A DNA stretch of 64,000 bases. It comes from Cordilura impudica (Eukaryota; Arthropoda; Insecta; Diptera; Scathophagidae). The number at the start of each line of letters is the position of its first letter. Positions within the stretch are counted from its first letter, which is position 1. The stretch lies in the NCBI GenBank assembly GCA_963682025.1, contig OY821521.1, forward strand, positions 192,076,575-192,140,574. The letters run 5' to 3'. The position numbers and the translations under genes are program-made. Shown in pieces: positions 1-14,337 of this stretch. Below the pieces are notes generated by a model that saw only the letters and a list, made by a program, of their open reading frames with translations, was not told the origin of the DNA and searched no databases.

Positions 1-1013
1 CTATATTTATCTTAAATTTTAACAAAATAGCTTTTCAAAAATTTTTAAACTTTTTGTTGTTTTTGTGCAATATTTTTTTAAACCAAAAATATGTTGTGAA
101 AAAAACTGCTGTCAAAATGGATGTAAGGAGGCAGCTCTAACTTGTTGACAATAAATAAACTATATTTAATTTTAATTTATTTTTAAGAAATAAAATCTTC
201 AAAATATTCGCATCCTCCTACAATAAAAATAACAACAAATGTGTATTTTTTTTGTTAATATGTTTGTTTGTTTGTTTTTTTTCAAATGCTTTGCCAAATG
301 GTCAAAGAACAAAAAGTAAATAAAGAAAATTCTGCTAACATCACTGTGTGTTTATAAAATCTATTGATATTCAGCCAAAAGCTTGCATAATAATAAATAC
401 AATATGTAAATACAATAAACATTAAAACCCAAACGAAATAAACCAGAAGAAATATGTTAAAACAAATTAAATACATTTACAATTTATAAGACTACAAAAA
501 AAAAACCCTCTTCTCCAAATTAAAAAAAAAAAAACTTAATTAAAAAAACGTTTATAGACATAGGTCGCGGTTAAACATCATTAATTGAAAATAAATATTT
601 ACATAACAAAATGTACGAACATGAAATTAAACAAATTAGCAAACAAATCAAAGTCAAAATTGACGTATATATTTATATGTACATATATAAAATAATAGAA
701 CAAATAAAAAGATCACAATAAAACATTTAAATTAATTTTTTTTATTAACTCTTAACAAAAATTCTGGATAATATTAACAAAAAATGTTTTCTTGTTTGAA
801 ATATAATTAAAGTGTATTTAATTGTTTTAATAACACGCAATACTTTTTGTTTACATGTCAAAAAGAGCCTTTGAAACAGTTCTATTGGACTTTAAATTAT
901 TAATAATATATTTTTAATATTAAATGTTCTCTAACAAGTTGTTCGCATTAGTACCTACTTTATAATTACTCAGGAATTATTTTTTTAGTGTTAATAAGAA
1001 CCACTAACATTAA
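1..1013. other. AT-rich non-coding sequence
   Basis: No convincing coding exon, RNA gene or transposon end was seen. The sequence is mainly A/T runs and short degenerate repeats; open frames here are short and have no family resemblance. Confidence 0.6.
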
Positions 1014-1645
1014 GTAGCGATGTCCGTCCGTCCGTCCGTCTGTGTGTCCATGTAAACCTAGTAATCAAACTGCAAATATGAATATATTTTGATGAAATTT
1101 GGTATATAAGCTTTTATCGACCATAGGATGAACGCTATTGAAATTGGTGAAATTAGGTCCATGTTCAGACCTAGTCCCCATGCAAATGGCCCCATGAAAT
1201 CGACATAAATTGCCATAAGATGCAAATTATCATATAGATCTCAGTCAAAATGGGTTTGTATGTGTTTTTTATATCCATTAATCAGTAGTCCAAAAATAAT
1301 CCCTATAGGCCAATTCTTAGTCATAGACCCCATATAGAGCTGCTTCCCGATCTTCACTTAAATCTATCGAAAAACAAAAATATTGCACATATTTTTCTCA
1401 AATTTGGTTCCTATATATTTTTTCTAAATATAAGTGACTTTACCAAATATGGTCAGGATCGGTCAATTTTTCAACCTAGTCCCCATATAAAAGTAGCATC
1501 CGATATCAACTTTTTCATATCTGCAGCCAAACAATTAATAACAATGGCACTCAAATTTAGTTTATGCTTGTTTTCTATATTGAATTAGTTGGACCGAACG
1601 ATAGGGTAAGCCGTGGTATAGGGTATTGTATAGTCCTGTTTTATT
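1014..1645 (+). repeat. Dipteran interspersed repeat (family B), copy 1, 5' truncated
   Basis: Contains a GTCCGTCC block followed by the family signature: TGATGAAATTTGGTATATAAGC, CCATAGGATGAACGC, GTTCAGACCTAGTCCCCAT, and the terminal part around AATTAGTTGGACCGAACGATAGGG. The same ordered blocks recur at 13.6, 16.8, 39.2, 42.3, 48.9, 50.7 and 54.3 kb. No coding capacity is visible. Class uncertain (non-autonomous DNA element or decayed retroelement). Confidence 0.75.
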
Positions 1646-2015
1646 TTAAGAATAAGTGAATATAATTTTTTTTGCTGCAAAATATTTATAATTATTTTTG
1701 TTGGTCTTATATTTTTACATACAAATTATATTATAAATAAAAAAAATGAATAAATTAAAAATTTTTCAAATAATTTTTTTGCTCAACAATATAAAAAAAT
1801 AATTCTACTTAACTCCTATTTTCGCTTAAAACATATTTATTGACTTAAATATGATTTTTATTTAGTCAACAATATGTTTATTGTCAATAAATATTGTTGT
1901 ATTTTTATAATTATTATTTTAAATATATTTGTCACTCAAAAAAGTTGTCTAATATTTTATTTTATTAATTTTTTACTTAATTAAATTTCATTTAAAGAAC
2001 ACTATTTATACCCTA

Positions 2016-2441
2016 CTAGCAGAAATTTTATTTTTTCATTAAATAAAGACCCTAAAGGTATGCTAATCAATTATAGCCAATTCACAAATCCACACAAAAA
2101 ACAAACTCATTTTTAAGTATTTATTGTTGTTTCGAGCTTACTGGTCGATTTTGAATATGCAAATAAAACGATGTTTATTTCATAAGTTTCCCATTTTTAT
2201 TACAAACACATTAACAAATTGAATAAACACACACATAGCATTATATAATTTTATGTATGTGTTAGTAGCAACTTTAAATGCAATTTACTCAAAATATAGG
2301 AAAAAAATTAAAAATCTGTAAATCTGCAAAACGGCTTAAAAGAAATACCTTTCAAATAATATACGTTTGGTCAAAATCGGGATAAAACGGTAGAACAAAA
2401 CATCAGTCACAAGAAATCGTCTAGCCTATTAATATTATAGA
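2016..2441 (-). mobile_element. Non-autonomous Helitron, copy 1
   Basis: Read on the minus strand it starts TCTATAATATTAATAGGC and ends CTAG, between host A and T, as expected for Helitrons (5' TC, 3' CTRR, A/T target, no target duplication). It shares the interior of the other copies (AACGGTAGAACAAAACATC, GTGTTAGTAGCAAC). The 3' subterminal hairpin sequence present in the other copies is missing: CTAGCAG is followed directly by the interior. An extra ~50-bp stretch lies near 2120-2195. No protein is encoded. Confidence 0.8.
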
Positions 2442-2526
2442 TTCTTGATTTCCTTATTTTAATTTTTGATTTTGCGTTAATTACTTCATTTTAATAAAAA
2501 TTTTAATATGAGAAAGGTGTTTACTT

Positions 2527-2778
2527 TCGCCACCTAAAATGCTAAAGGTCGTAACTAACATTTTTATTTTTTTACAGGAAGCAAAAAACATAAAATAAAA
2601 ACTACTTAAAACTTAATACCCAAATTTTAGAATCAAGCTTAAAATACAAAGTTGGATTTATTTATAAAATTTGTAAAATTTTGTGGGTAGGTGTATTTTA
2701 GTTAGCTAAATCATAATCAATAAAAAAGTCAATTTTGAATTTTTTGTTAGTTACGGCCTTTTGCATTTTAGGTGACGA
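2527..2778. mobile_element. Short inverted-repeat element (MITE-like), 252 bp
   Basis: The left end TCGCCACCTAAAATGC and right end GCATTTTAGGTGACGA are inverted repeats that continue for about 34 bp with a few mismatches (left arm to about 2560, right arm from about 2745). The interior is AT-rich and non-coding. The target duplication could not be fixed, so the superfamily is unassigned. Confidence 0.7.
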
Positions 2779-2970
2779 TGACGATATAGATATAGTATAT
2801 ATATTTTTATTAAAAATATATTTTTTACTAAAAGTATGGGTATATTTTATTTTGCTAAAAAATATTTTATTTTACTAAAAATATTTTATTTTATTAAAAA
2901 TATTTTATTTTACTAAAAATATTTTATTTTACTAAATGTATATATATATAAAATGTAATATAATATATAA

Positions 2971-3032
<62 letters not shown>

Positions 3033-3119
3033 ATAATTTATATAATCTTAATTTTTAATTTCTTTATTTAATTTATTTTATTTATTTAATTTCTTTAAAT
3101 TGAATGATTTATATAATAA
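2779..3119. repeat. AT-rich repeat ending in (TA)n; left half of a direct repeat
   Basis: Holds degenerate AAAATATTTTATTTTACT units and a (TA)n run at about 2937-3027. The part from about 3010 to 3119, together with 6106-6283 beyond the nested Helitron, is repeated directly at about 7440-7722. Confidence 0.7.
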
Positions 3120-3197
3120 CTAGCAGATTCCAGCCCTCGAAATTCGAGTGCAAATTCCAGGAAATTTTTTTTTTTTCATTAAATAAAGACCCTAGAG

Positions 3198-5797
<2,600 letters not shown>

Positions 5798-6105
5798 CCC
5801 TAGAGGTATGTTAATCAATTATAGCCAATTCGCAAATCAACACAAAAAACAAACTCATATTTATTACAAACACATTAACAAATTTTATCAACACACGCAT
5901 AGCATTGTATAATTTTATGTATGTGTTAGTAGCAACTTTAAATGCAATTTACTCAAAATAAAGGAAAAAATTTAAAAATCTGTAAATCTGCAAAACGGCT
6001 AAAAAGAAATACCGTTCAAATAAAATACGTTTGGTCAAAATCGGGATAAAACGGTATAACAAAACATCGTTCACAAGAAATCGCCTAGCCTATTAATATT
6101 ATAGA

Positions 6106-6283
6106 TATAATAAAATTTTAATAAAAAAAAATTTGCGGTATATTTTATTTTACTAAAAATATTTTTTTTAATTTTTTTTATTAATTTTTTTTACAACAAA
6201 TATTTTTTAATCCAGTTTTTCTGTAATTTAAAAAAAATTTTTTTTTTTTAAATTATTTTTTTTAAATTTATTTTTTTAAAAAA
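6106..6283. repeat. AT-rich segment, continuation of the direct repeat
   Basis: TTTGCGGTATATTTT and following T/A runs match 7570-7722 in the same orientation. This is the right part of the repeat unit interrupted by the Helitron at 3120-6105. Confidence 0.65.
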
Positions 6284-7328
6284 ATTTATGGCTGCCTCGG
6301 ATGGCCATGCAGTAGCCTACACGATCGGTCCAATTTTTAAGCACATTATCGATTGTGTGCAGCTGTATTCCACCAATGGCTTCACGAATATTGTCCTTTA
6401 AAGCGTCAATTGTCTCTGGCTTGTTGGCGTAACACTTATATTTGAGGGCACCCCACAAATAATAGTCTAACGGTGTCAAATCGCAGCTCCGAGGTGGCCA
6501 AATGACATCAGCTCTGCGGCTGATAATGCGATCTTCAATCGAGTGTAGCTTCGGCTGTGTGGCACGTAGCGCCGTCTTGTTGAAACCAAATGTTGCCAAT
6601 ATCCTCCTCTTCAATTATTGTGAACAAAAATTCGTTGAACATGGCCCGATAACGATCGCCATTGACTGTAACGGCCACTCCTTGCTCAATTTCGAAGAAA
6701 AATGGCCCAATTATGCCTCTGGGCCAAAATCCGCACCAAACAGTGACTCGTTTTGGGTGTATCGGCTTTTCAATGTATGCGTACGGGTTTTCTGTGCCCC
6801 AACTGCGACAATTTTGTTTGTTTACATACCCGCCAAGATCAAAATGAGCTTCATCTGAAAAGATGATTTTTTTGGCAAAATCGAAATCTTCTGTAAGTCG
6901 ATCGCAGGCCCACTTAGCGAAGCGAAAACGCATTGGATGGTCAGTTGGCTTCAACTCCTGAACCAATTGGACTTTGTATGGCGTCATACCAAGGTCTTTA
7001 TGCAAAATTCGTCTCAATGATGCCTCCGAAATGTTCAATTCTTGAGAACGACGGTGAATTGATGTTGATGCCGCTTCACGCACACTTTCTGCCACAGTAG
7101 CAATATTCTCGGGTGTACGCACTGTTTTTGGCTTTTCACGCTTTGGTTTATCGATGAGGATGCCAGTTTCTTTCACTTTTTTCACAAGATAACGAACATA
7201 CAAGCTGACGGTGCTTCTCTTCTTCCAAAATCCGTACGCAATTTTCGCACACATTCTGCAACATTACCATGATCTTCAAAGTAATGTCGCAATATTTCCC
7301 AGCGTTGTTCAAGCGTATACACAACCAT
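6283..7328 (-). pseudogene. Tc1/mariner-superfamily transposase, frameshifted and truncated
   Basis: Decayed DDE transposase. On the minus strand it starts at ATG 7328 (MVVYTLEQRWEILRHYFE), shifts frame near 7220, continues through a helix-turn-helix-like region (SVREAASTSIHRRS) and the catalytic blocks IFSDEAHFD and WFQQDGATCHT, shifts again near 6540-6610, and resumes with RSCDLTPLDYYLWG (third acidic residue). The reading breaks off at about 6283, just after AIRGSH, so the 3' end and its inverted repeat are missing. The sequence on the 5' side up to about 7438 (AAGGGTCCGCCATCTAACG on the minus strand) probably includes the other terminal repeat. At least two frameshifts make it non-functional. 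Confidence 0.88.
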
Positions 7329-7439
7329 ATTCGTTCAGCGGAAGGATAAAACTAATTATCTGTCAAATCAGACATGAGCTAAGTGTTACCATTCGCGAAA
7401 TAAACACTAGTTGAAAAAAAAAACGTTAGATGGCGGACC

Positions 7440-7722
7440 CTTTATATACATATATATATAATTTTATAATTTATAATTTATATAATTTTAATTTTTTATT
7501 TATTTATTTAATTTATTTTGTTTATTTAATTTCTTTAAATTTAATGATTTATATAATAATTTTTATACAAAAAAATTTGCGGTATATTTTTTTTATTAAA
7601 AATACTTTTTAAATTTTTTTACAAAAATTTTTTTCTTACAACAAATATTTTTTAACTCTAATGTTTTTCTGTATTTTTTAAAAAAAAAAATTTTTTTTTA
7701 AATTTATTTTTTTTAACAAAAT
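7440..7722. repeat. Second copy of the AT-rich direct repeat
   Basis: Matches about 3010-3119 plus 6106-6283 (TTTATTTAATTTCTTTAAAT, then TTTGCGGTATATTTT, then TTTTTCTGTA). It lacks the Helitron and hAT insertion, so it preserves the uninserted site at 7559/7560. Confidence 0.75.
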
Positions 7723-8560
7723 TATTTTTTTTTCTTAAAAAATAATTAAAATACAATATTTTTTTTACAATTTAATACAAATTATGTTTCTTTACGTTAC
7801 GTTTCCCTTTCTCTAACTAAAATTAAATTTGTTAGATGATTTTGTTTAATTAAAATTTCGCCATAAATTTTTTGTAAAGGTTTCGTTACGTTACGTTTTG
7901 TTAAAAAAAATCATTTAAATTAGCTCTTTAAGAAAAATTTGGACTACCCGAATTATATTTTGAGCGTTTTTAACAAATTCTATAAAAATATATTTGCAGT
8001 GTGTTTTGCAAAACGTTAATGCGGTATATAGAAATATAAATAAAAACAATTTAAATTTTACACGTCATTTCTTTTTTTTTTTTTTTACTAAAAATAATTT
8101 TTTATATTAAAAAAATTTACTAAAAAAAGTTTATTTTTAAGTTGAATTTGTTTTATTTAAAATTTTCCGTAAACATTTATAATGTTTTCCTTACGTTACG
8201 TTTCGTTAAAAAAATATTTAAATTAATTTAAAAAAACTTATAAAATGATGCATATCAATCAATTGACTGCCCGAGTAAATTCTGAGCATTTTTAACAAAA
8301 TTTTCTAAATTTTTTTTACATACTTTTTCGTCGTCCAGTGTATTTTGCAAAACTTTTTTGTGTTACATAGAAACTTAATAAAAAACAATTTAAATTTTAC
8401 ACACGTTTTGCAGTCAATAATAAACAAACACCTATTAAATATCAATTGAAAATAAAATTTATTTACATTAAAAAATTAACAGTTAATTTAGTAAATAAAT
8501 AAAAATTAAAAAACGCAAACAAAATCACAAATAAAATTAATTTTTTTTTATAGATCTTCT
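7723..8560. repeat. AT-rich tandem duplication with TTACGTTACG motifs
   Basis: Two diverged units of about 320 bp. Each has TTACGTTACGTTT, then GAGCNTTTTTAACAAA, then GTNTTTTGCAAAAC, then AACAATTTAAATTTTACAC (about 7870-8065 and 8185-8405). An earlier partial TTACGTTACG lies near 7793. Non-coding. Confidence 0.65.
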
Positions 8561-9787
8561 TCAATTACCGTACAAAATTTTAGTATACGAGTATTTTATT
8601 ATCACTCTCAACAACCACCGGATAAAACAATTGACTATTGTTCTACACATCACACTCTACACAACGATAGTCGTAGTACTCTTGTTACTTGTAATGCTGA
8701 TGATAATGATGGTTGGTGGTGATGATGATTATCAGTTTGTCAATTTAAGTTTAAAGTACAAAATAATCCTAAAATCTTTTTTTTTCTTTATTTCTGTTGT
8801 TGTTGTTGTTGTTTCGCAATCTGTCTGACTAAAAATGTCAGACGATAATGCTCAAAGTTCAAACAAGTTGATTAGTGTCGTAAATGTGAGATTTCTTACA
8901 ATTTTTGAAGCTTATTCAAGTATTGTAAACTAAAGTATTTTTCTCAATTGTTGTTGGAATTTATTAGTAATAATTTTATAATTACATAATGTTTTTTTTT
9001 GTTGTATAAAGTCCAGACACAATTCGAACTGCATGCGTTCTGCAAAAAAGAAAAAATCAAATGTTTTATAATCTGTGTTGTTAAAGTTAAGTTTGTAAGT
9101 TCTTGCCTTATATCCCTTCCATTTTGGAGGTGAGATAAACACTCCATTAAGAATTTATGTTTGCTTCTTTTCTTTCACTCATTTATAAATATAATTTCCG
9201 GTGAACATGAATCGGCCTTGCATGGGATTGCTTTCATTACCATGAAAGAAGATAAGGTTATGGAAATGACATCTAACTGAAAATGGCTTATCAATCTCAG
9301 CTGTATTTTTTGTGATGTTTGTTGCATTTTTTCATTGTTCAAGTATGTACTTATATAAATAAAATATGGCGGATAGTGTTTGCTTATCACCGGTTTTTTT
9401 CACGCCATTTAAAGGCAGATTATTGCGTAATATCTTCAACTTCTTCTAACAGCCAACTAATGAATCAACACTAATCAATTTAGCATGGTGTTGTGGTGAT
9501 GGGAGAGAAAAACATTTGTAAAAAATGGAAATAAAAAATTCTTCCCTTATGGCCTCAAAAATAGATTAAAAACAGTGCATAGCTGTATTGATATATAACT
9601 CTTGAAATAAAAGTGTAAGGTGATTTTATATTTTTAGTCAAAATATTTTTATTTTATAATTTTTTATTTTTGTAAAAATATTTTTATTTCTTTAATTTTA
9701 TTTTTTTACTAAAAATATTATTTGAACAAAAAATATTTTTCTTTAACAAAATATATTTGAAGTTATGATCGTTTAAAGTTGTTTGGA
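8561..9787. other. Lower-repeat segment with a candidate short coding exon
   Basis: Less A/T-homopolymeric than the surroundings and not matched elsewhere in the window. Includes CA/GT-rich and TTG-repeat patches near 8640-8820. Apart from the possible exon at 8835-8885 no gene is recognised; the minus-strand frames at 8930-9390 have no family resemblance. Confidence 0.4.
8835..8885 (+). CDS. Candidate short first coding exon (uncertain)
   Basis: An ATG in the good insect context AAAAATG opens 17 codons (MSDDNAQSSNKLISVVN) and is followed at once by a GTGAGA donor-like site. An alternative donor, GTAAAT, begins at 8880. Either donor leaves phase 0. It could be an alternative start exon of Acsl, because the Acsl exons at 57797 and 58214 also begin in phase 0. 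It could equally be a first exon of another gene or chance. It cannot join in frame to the exon at 47206. No homology was recognised. Confidence 0.25.
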
Positions 9788-10008
9788 GTTATGATCGTTT
9801 AAAGTTGCTACTAACACATATATACATAAAATTATACAATGCTATGTGTGTGTTTATTAAATTTGTTAATGTGTTTGTGCCATTGGGTTGAGTTTTTCTT
9901 AATTAAAAATAAGTTGAATTGTGAAGCATACCCTTAGGGTCTTTAGTAAATGAAAAAATAAAATTTCCTAGTATTTGTACCCGAATTTCGAGTGCTGGAA
10001 TCTGCTAG
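9788..10008 (+). mobile_element. Helitron, copy 3, 5' truncated
   Basis: The interior and 3' end match the other copies (TTGCTACTAACACAT, ATACAATGCTATGTGTGTG, then CGAATTTCG and GGAATCTGCTAG at 10008, followed by T). The 5' third with the TC terminus is missing and replaced by short repeats around 9757-9800. Confidence 0.75.
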
Positions 10009-10460
10009 TATATTTAAATATATTAAAAGAAAATTCCAGTATATTTTATTATATTAAAAATAAATTTAAAAAAAATTTTTTTACAACAATATTTTTTTTT
10101 ACAACAATTATTTTCTTTTACTTAAATTTATTAAAATAATTAAGTTATATTTTTTTTATTTTCCTATATTTCTAGATATTAAATATTTCTTTTTTTTTAT
10201 AATTTTCTTTTGCTAAAAATATTTCTTTTTTTTTATTAATTTTCTTTTGCTAAAAATATTTCTCTCTGCAAAAAATATTTTTTTTATTTACTTTTTTGAC
10301 AAATATTTTTTTACATAAAATATATTAAAAAAGTTTTTTTTATTAAAAACTATTTTTTTCAAATATATTCATTTTGCTATAATTCTTAATATTAAATAAT
10401 TTTTTTATTAATTTTCTTTTATTAAAAATATTTTTGTTTACAAAAAATATTTTTTTATTT
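10009..10460. repeat. AT-rich low-complexity sequence
   Basis: Runs of AAAATATTTTTTT-type units and early degenerate copies of the CCTATATTTCTAGATATTAAA motif that recurs through 12.2 kb. Confidence 0.6.
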
Positions 10461-11160
10461 ACTTTTTTGAGTTTTTTTCTGTCATATAAAATCTTTTTTG
10501 TTACATAAAAAAATTTTCTTCTTTCACATAAAATGTTTTTTGTTACTTAAAAAATTTTTTTAATAAATATTTTTTTTTTTTAGAAAATGTTATTTTCCTA
10601 TATTTCTAGATATTAAATAATTTTTTTAAAATTTTTTTTTTCAAAAATATTTCTGTTTACAAAAAATATTTTTTTCTTCTTTTTTTTTTACATAAAATAT
10701 TTTTATTTTAGATAAAATTTTTTACTAAAAATTCTTTTTTTTTTATTAAAAACTTTTTTTTTAAAAAATTTTTCCTATAGTTCTAGATAATAAATAAATT
10801 TTGTTAAAATACTTTTTTGAGTTTTTTTCTGTCATATAAAATCTTTTTTGTTACATAAAAAAATTTTCTTCTTTCACATAAAATGTTTTTTGTTACTTAA
10901 AAAATTTTTTTAATAAATATTTTTTTTTTTTAGAAAATGTTATTTTCCTATATTTCTAGATATTAAATAATTTTTTTAAAATTTTTTTTTTCAAAAATAT
11001 TTCTGTTTACAAAAAATATTTTTTTCTTCTTTTTTTTTTACATAAAATATTTTTATTTTAGATAAAATTTTTTACTAAAAATTCTTTTTTTTTTATTAAA
11101 AACTTTTTTTTTAAAAAATTTTTCCTATAGTTCTAGATAATAAATAAATTTTGTTAAAAT
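10461..11160. repeat. Tandem duplication, two 350-bp units, apparently identical
   Basis: 10461-10810 and 10811-11160 match base for base as read here, from ACTTTTTTGAGTTTTTTTCT to AAATAAATTTTGTTAAAAT. The identity of such AT-rich sequence implies a very recent duplication or an assembly effect. Confidence 0.9.
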
Positions 11161-11790
11161 AATTTTTTTTTTCTAAAAATATTTCTGTTTACAAAAAAAT
11201 TTTTTATAATACTTTTTTGACATTTTTGTTTGACACAAAATATGTTTAAAAAAAAAAAATTAATTTTTACTAAAAATAATTATTTTTTATTAAAAACATT
11301 TTTTTTAAATATTTATTTTCCTATATTTCTAGATATTAAAATAATTTTTTTAAATATTTTTTTTCTTTACTAACAATAATTCACAATTTTTTTTTCATAA
11401 AATATTTTTTTTACAAAAAAATTTATTTTTTACTAAAATTTTTTTTATTTTAGTAAATGTATTTTCAAATTTTAATTTTTATAAAAATTATAATTTTTTA
11501 TTAAAAACATTTTTTTTGAATATTTATTTTCCTATATTTCTAGATATTAAAATAATTTTTTTAAATATTTTTTTCTTTACTAACAATATTTCTGTTTACT
11601 TTTTTTTCACAATTTTTTTTTCATAAAATATTTTTTTTTTACAAAAAATTTATTTTTTTACTAAAAATATTTTTGTTTTAGTAAATGTATTTTTAAATTT
11701 TGAGCATGAAAAGACACACAAATATTTCATTCACTCTTTTGACCTTAATATGAGCTTTCATGATTCTTTCAGAAGTCAAAAAATATGTAA
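11161..11790. repeat. AT-rich higher-order repeat with CCTATATTTCTAGATATTAAA core
   Basis: About 200-bp units carrying the core near 11320 and 11528, and again at 12121. A block around GAGCATGAAAAGACA at 11702 recurs at 12294 (592 bp apart), so the AT-rich units were duplicated together with the start of the neighbouring satellite. Confidence 0.7.
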
Positions 11791-13637
11791 ATTATGACAT
11801 ACATTTAAAGCAATATATATGCAAACTCAAATCGATGCTATTTTTCTCTTGTAAATTTTTATTTTTGCTTCGATGATCATTTTGATGAAAATATGCAAAA
11901 AATATGAGTTTTAAGCAAAATATGCAAAACTATGCAACTCCAAATCGAAACTATTTTCTTGTAAATTTATTGATTCGGATAGATATTTAAGATATAAAAT
12001 GATTTTGATTAAAATATATAAAAACATGCATTTCCAGCAAAATATGCAAAAATATTAACTACAAATCAATGCCATGCTTATATTATAATTTTATTAAAAA
12101 CATTTTTTTGAATATTTATTTTCCTATATTTCTAGATATTAAAATAATTTTTTTAAATATTTTTTTCTTTACTAACAATATTTCTGTTTACTTTTTTTTC
12201 ACAATTTTTTTTCATAAAATATTTTTTTTTTTTACAAAAAATTTATTTTTTACTAAAAATATTTTTGTTTTAGTAAATGTATTTTTAAATTTTGAGCATG
12301 AAAAGACAAACAAATATTTCATTCACACTTTTGACCTTAATATGACCTTTCATGATTCTTTCAGAAGTCAAGAAATATGTAAATTATGACATACATTTAA
12401 AGCAATATATGTATTTGCTACCTCAAATCGATGCTATTTTTTTTTTTTTGTAAATTTTTATTTTTGCTTCGATGATCATTTTGATGAAAATATGCAAAAA
12501 ATATTTGTTTTAAGCAAAATATGCAACTCCAAATCGAAACCATTTTCTTGTAAATTTATTCATTCGGATAGATATTTAAGATATAAAATGATTTTGATTA
12601 AAATATGTAAAAACATGCATTTCCAGCAAAATATGCAAAAATATTCAAGAATATGCAGCTACAAATCTATGCCATGCTATGGAAAATTTATAGATACTAT
12701 TAGCATTTGTATAAAGAAATGTTCAATAAATGAGAATTTTGATGAAAATATGAATAAACTTGCATTTAAACCAAAATATGCTAAAATATGTAACTACAAA
12801 TCGAGCCCATTTTATTGGAAATTAATTGATTCGGATAGATATTTATGGTATTTATTATTTATGTTGATGAAAATATGCGAAACATGAACTTTCAGCAAGA
12901 TATGCAAAAATATGCAAAAATATTGCAAAATATGCAACTACAAATCAAATCCATTTTATTGTAAATATATTGATTTGAATAGATTTTTACGAATATAACT
13001 CAATAAATGGTCTAATTTTAAGGCAAATATGCTAAAATATGCATTTAAAGCAAAATATGCAACTACAAATCGATGCAATTTAAATTTATGGATTCGTATA
13101 GATATTTATGTAAATAAAAAAAAGCATTCTGATTAAACTATTTCAAAAACATGCATTTGAAGCAAAATATGATAAAATATGCAATTACAAATCGATGCCA
13201 TTTTCTTGTAAATTTATTGATTCGAATGGATATTTATGAAAAAATGTATTTAATAAGCATTAAAGCAAACTATACAAAAATATCCATCTACAAATCGATG
13301 TCATTTTATCGTAAATTTATGGATTCAGATGAATAAGCATTTGCATGAAAATTTTCAAAAACAAGCAGTTAAAGCAAAATATGCTAAAAAAATCGATGAC
13401 ATTTTATTGTAAATTTATTGAGAGTGAGTGATATTTATGAATATATGCTAATTTTGATGAAAATATGCATTTAAAACAAAATAAGCACTTTTTGCAAATA
13501 CAAATAGATGTCATTGTAAATTTATTGATTCAAATTCGGATTTTTATAAAAAAAATTTAATAAATATTAATTTTGATAAAAATATGGAAAATTTTAAAGC
13601 AAAATATGCAAAACTATGCAATTTCGAAACGATATCA
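11790..13637. repeat. Degenerate satellite array, period about 100-150 bp
   Basis: The repeated core is AACTACAAATCGATGCCATT, then TTGTAAATTTATTGATTCG, GATAGATATTTATG, and AAAATATGCAAAAA. About fourteen copies of the CAAATCGATG block lie near 11825, 11940, 12062, 12423, 12530, 12661, 12795, 12942, 13063, 13187, 13290, 13390, 13500 and 13625. Spacing is mostly 100-147 bp, with the larger gap at 12069-12420 filled by the duplicated AT-rich block. Frames at 12069 and 12492 are only readings of this array. Confidence 0.85.
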
Positions 13638-14337
13638 TTACACCCTATACCACAGTGTGGTCAGGGTATAATAACTGTGTGCTGATGTTTGTAATTACCT
13701 AAAATATTTGACATCGCCCTTTATTATACCGATCGACTCACAATCGCTTTCTGAATCGATTTGGCGATGTCCGTCCGTCCGTCTGTCCGTCCATGTGAAC
13801 CTTGTGATCAAACTTCAGGTCGCAAATATCAATATATGATGAATATTGGTATGTAATCTTTTATCGGCCATGGGATGAAGGCTAATGAAATTGGTGAAAA
13901 TCGGTGTATGTTCAGACCTAGTCCCCATACAAATGACCCCTATAAGATCGACATAAATTGCCTTCAGTCCCAAATTATCATAGGTCTCGGTCAAACCAAA
14001 AATAAACCCTATAGGACAATTCTTAGTCATAGCCTCCATATAAAGCTGCATCCCGATCTTCACTTAAATCTAACAAAAAATAAAATTATTATTAAAATTA
14101 AATAAGTGACTTTTACAAATATGGTCTGGATCGGTCCATTTTTTGACCTAGTCCCCATATAAATATAGCATCCGGTATGAAATTTTTCATATCTGCAGGC
14201 AAATGAAATTAACAATGCCACTCAAATTTGACATATGATTATTTTCTATATCCAATTAGTTGGACCGGAGACCTCCTACCTAAACGCATGGTATAGTCTA
14301 GATCGACTATAATATTCTTACTTGTTTTATCGACTAA
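13638..14337 (+). repeat. Dipteran interspersed repeat (family B), copy 2, near full length
   Basis: Starts ACACCCTATACCACAGTGTG, passes through GATGTCCGTCCGTCCGTCTG and the shared interior, and ends in AGATCGACTATAAT then TTCTTACTTGTTT. It abuts the satellite array. Confidence 0.85.

Noticed and set aside
1017..1045. GTCCGTCC tandem runs as simple microsatellites or CRISPR-like repeats
   Set aside because: They are an internal part of the family B interspersed repeat, present at the same place in each copy.
6502..6858. Plus-strand frames over the mariner relic
   Set aside because: Antisense shadows of the broken transposase on the minus strand.
12069..13336. Plus-strand frames in the satellite array
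   Set aside because: Frames follow the repeat units and share residues such as NYKS and DRYL from unit to unit; no gene signals.
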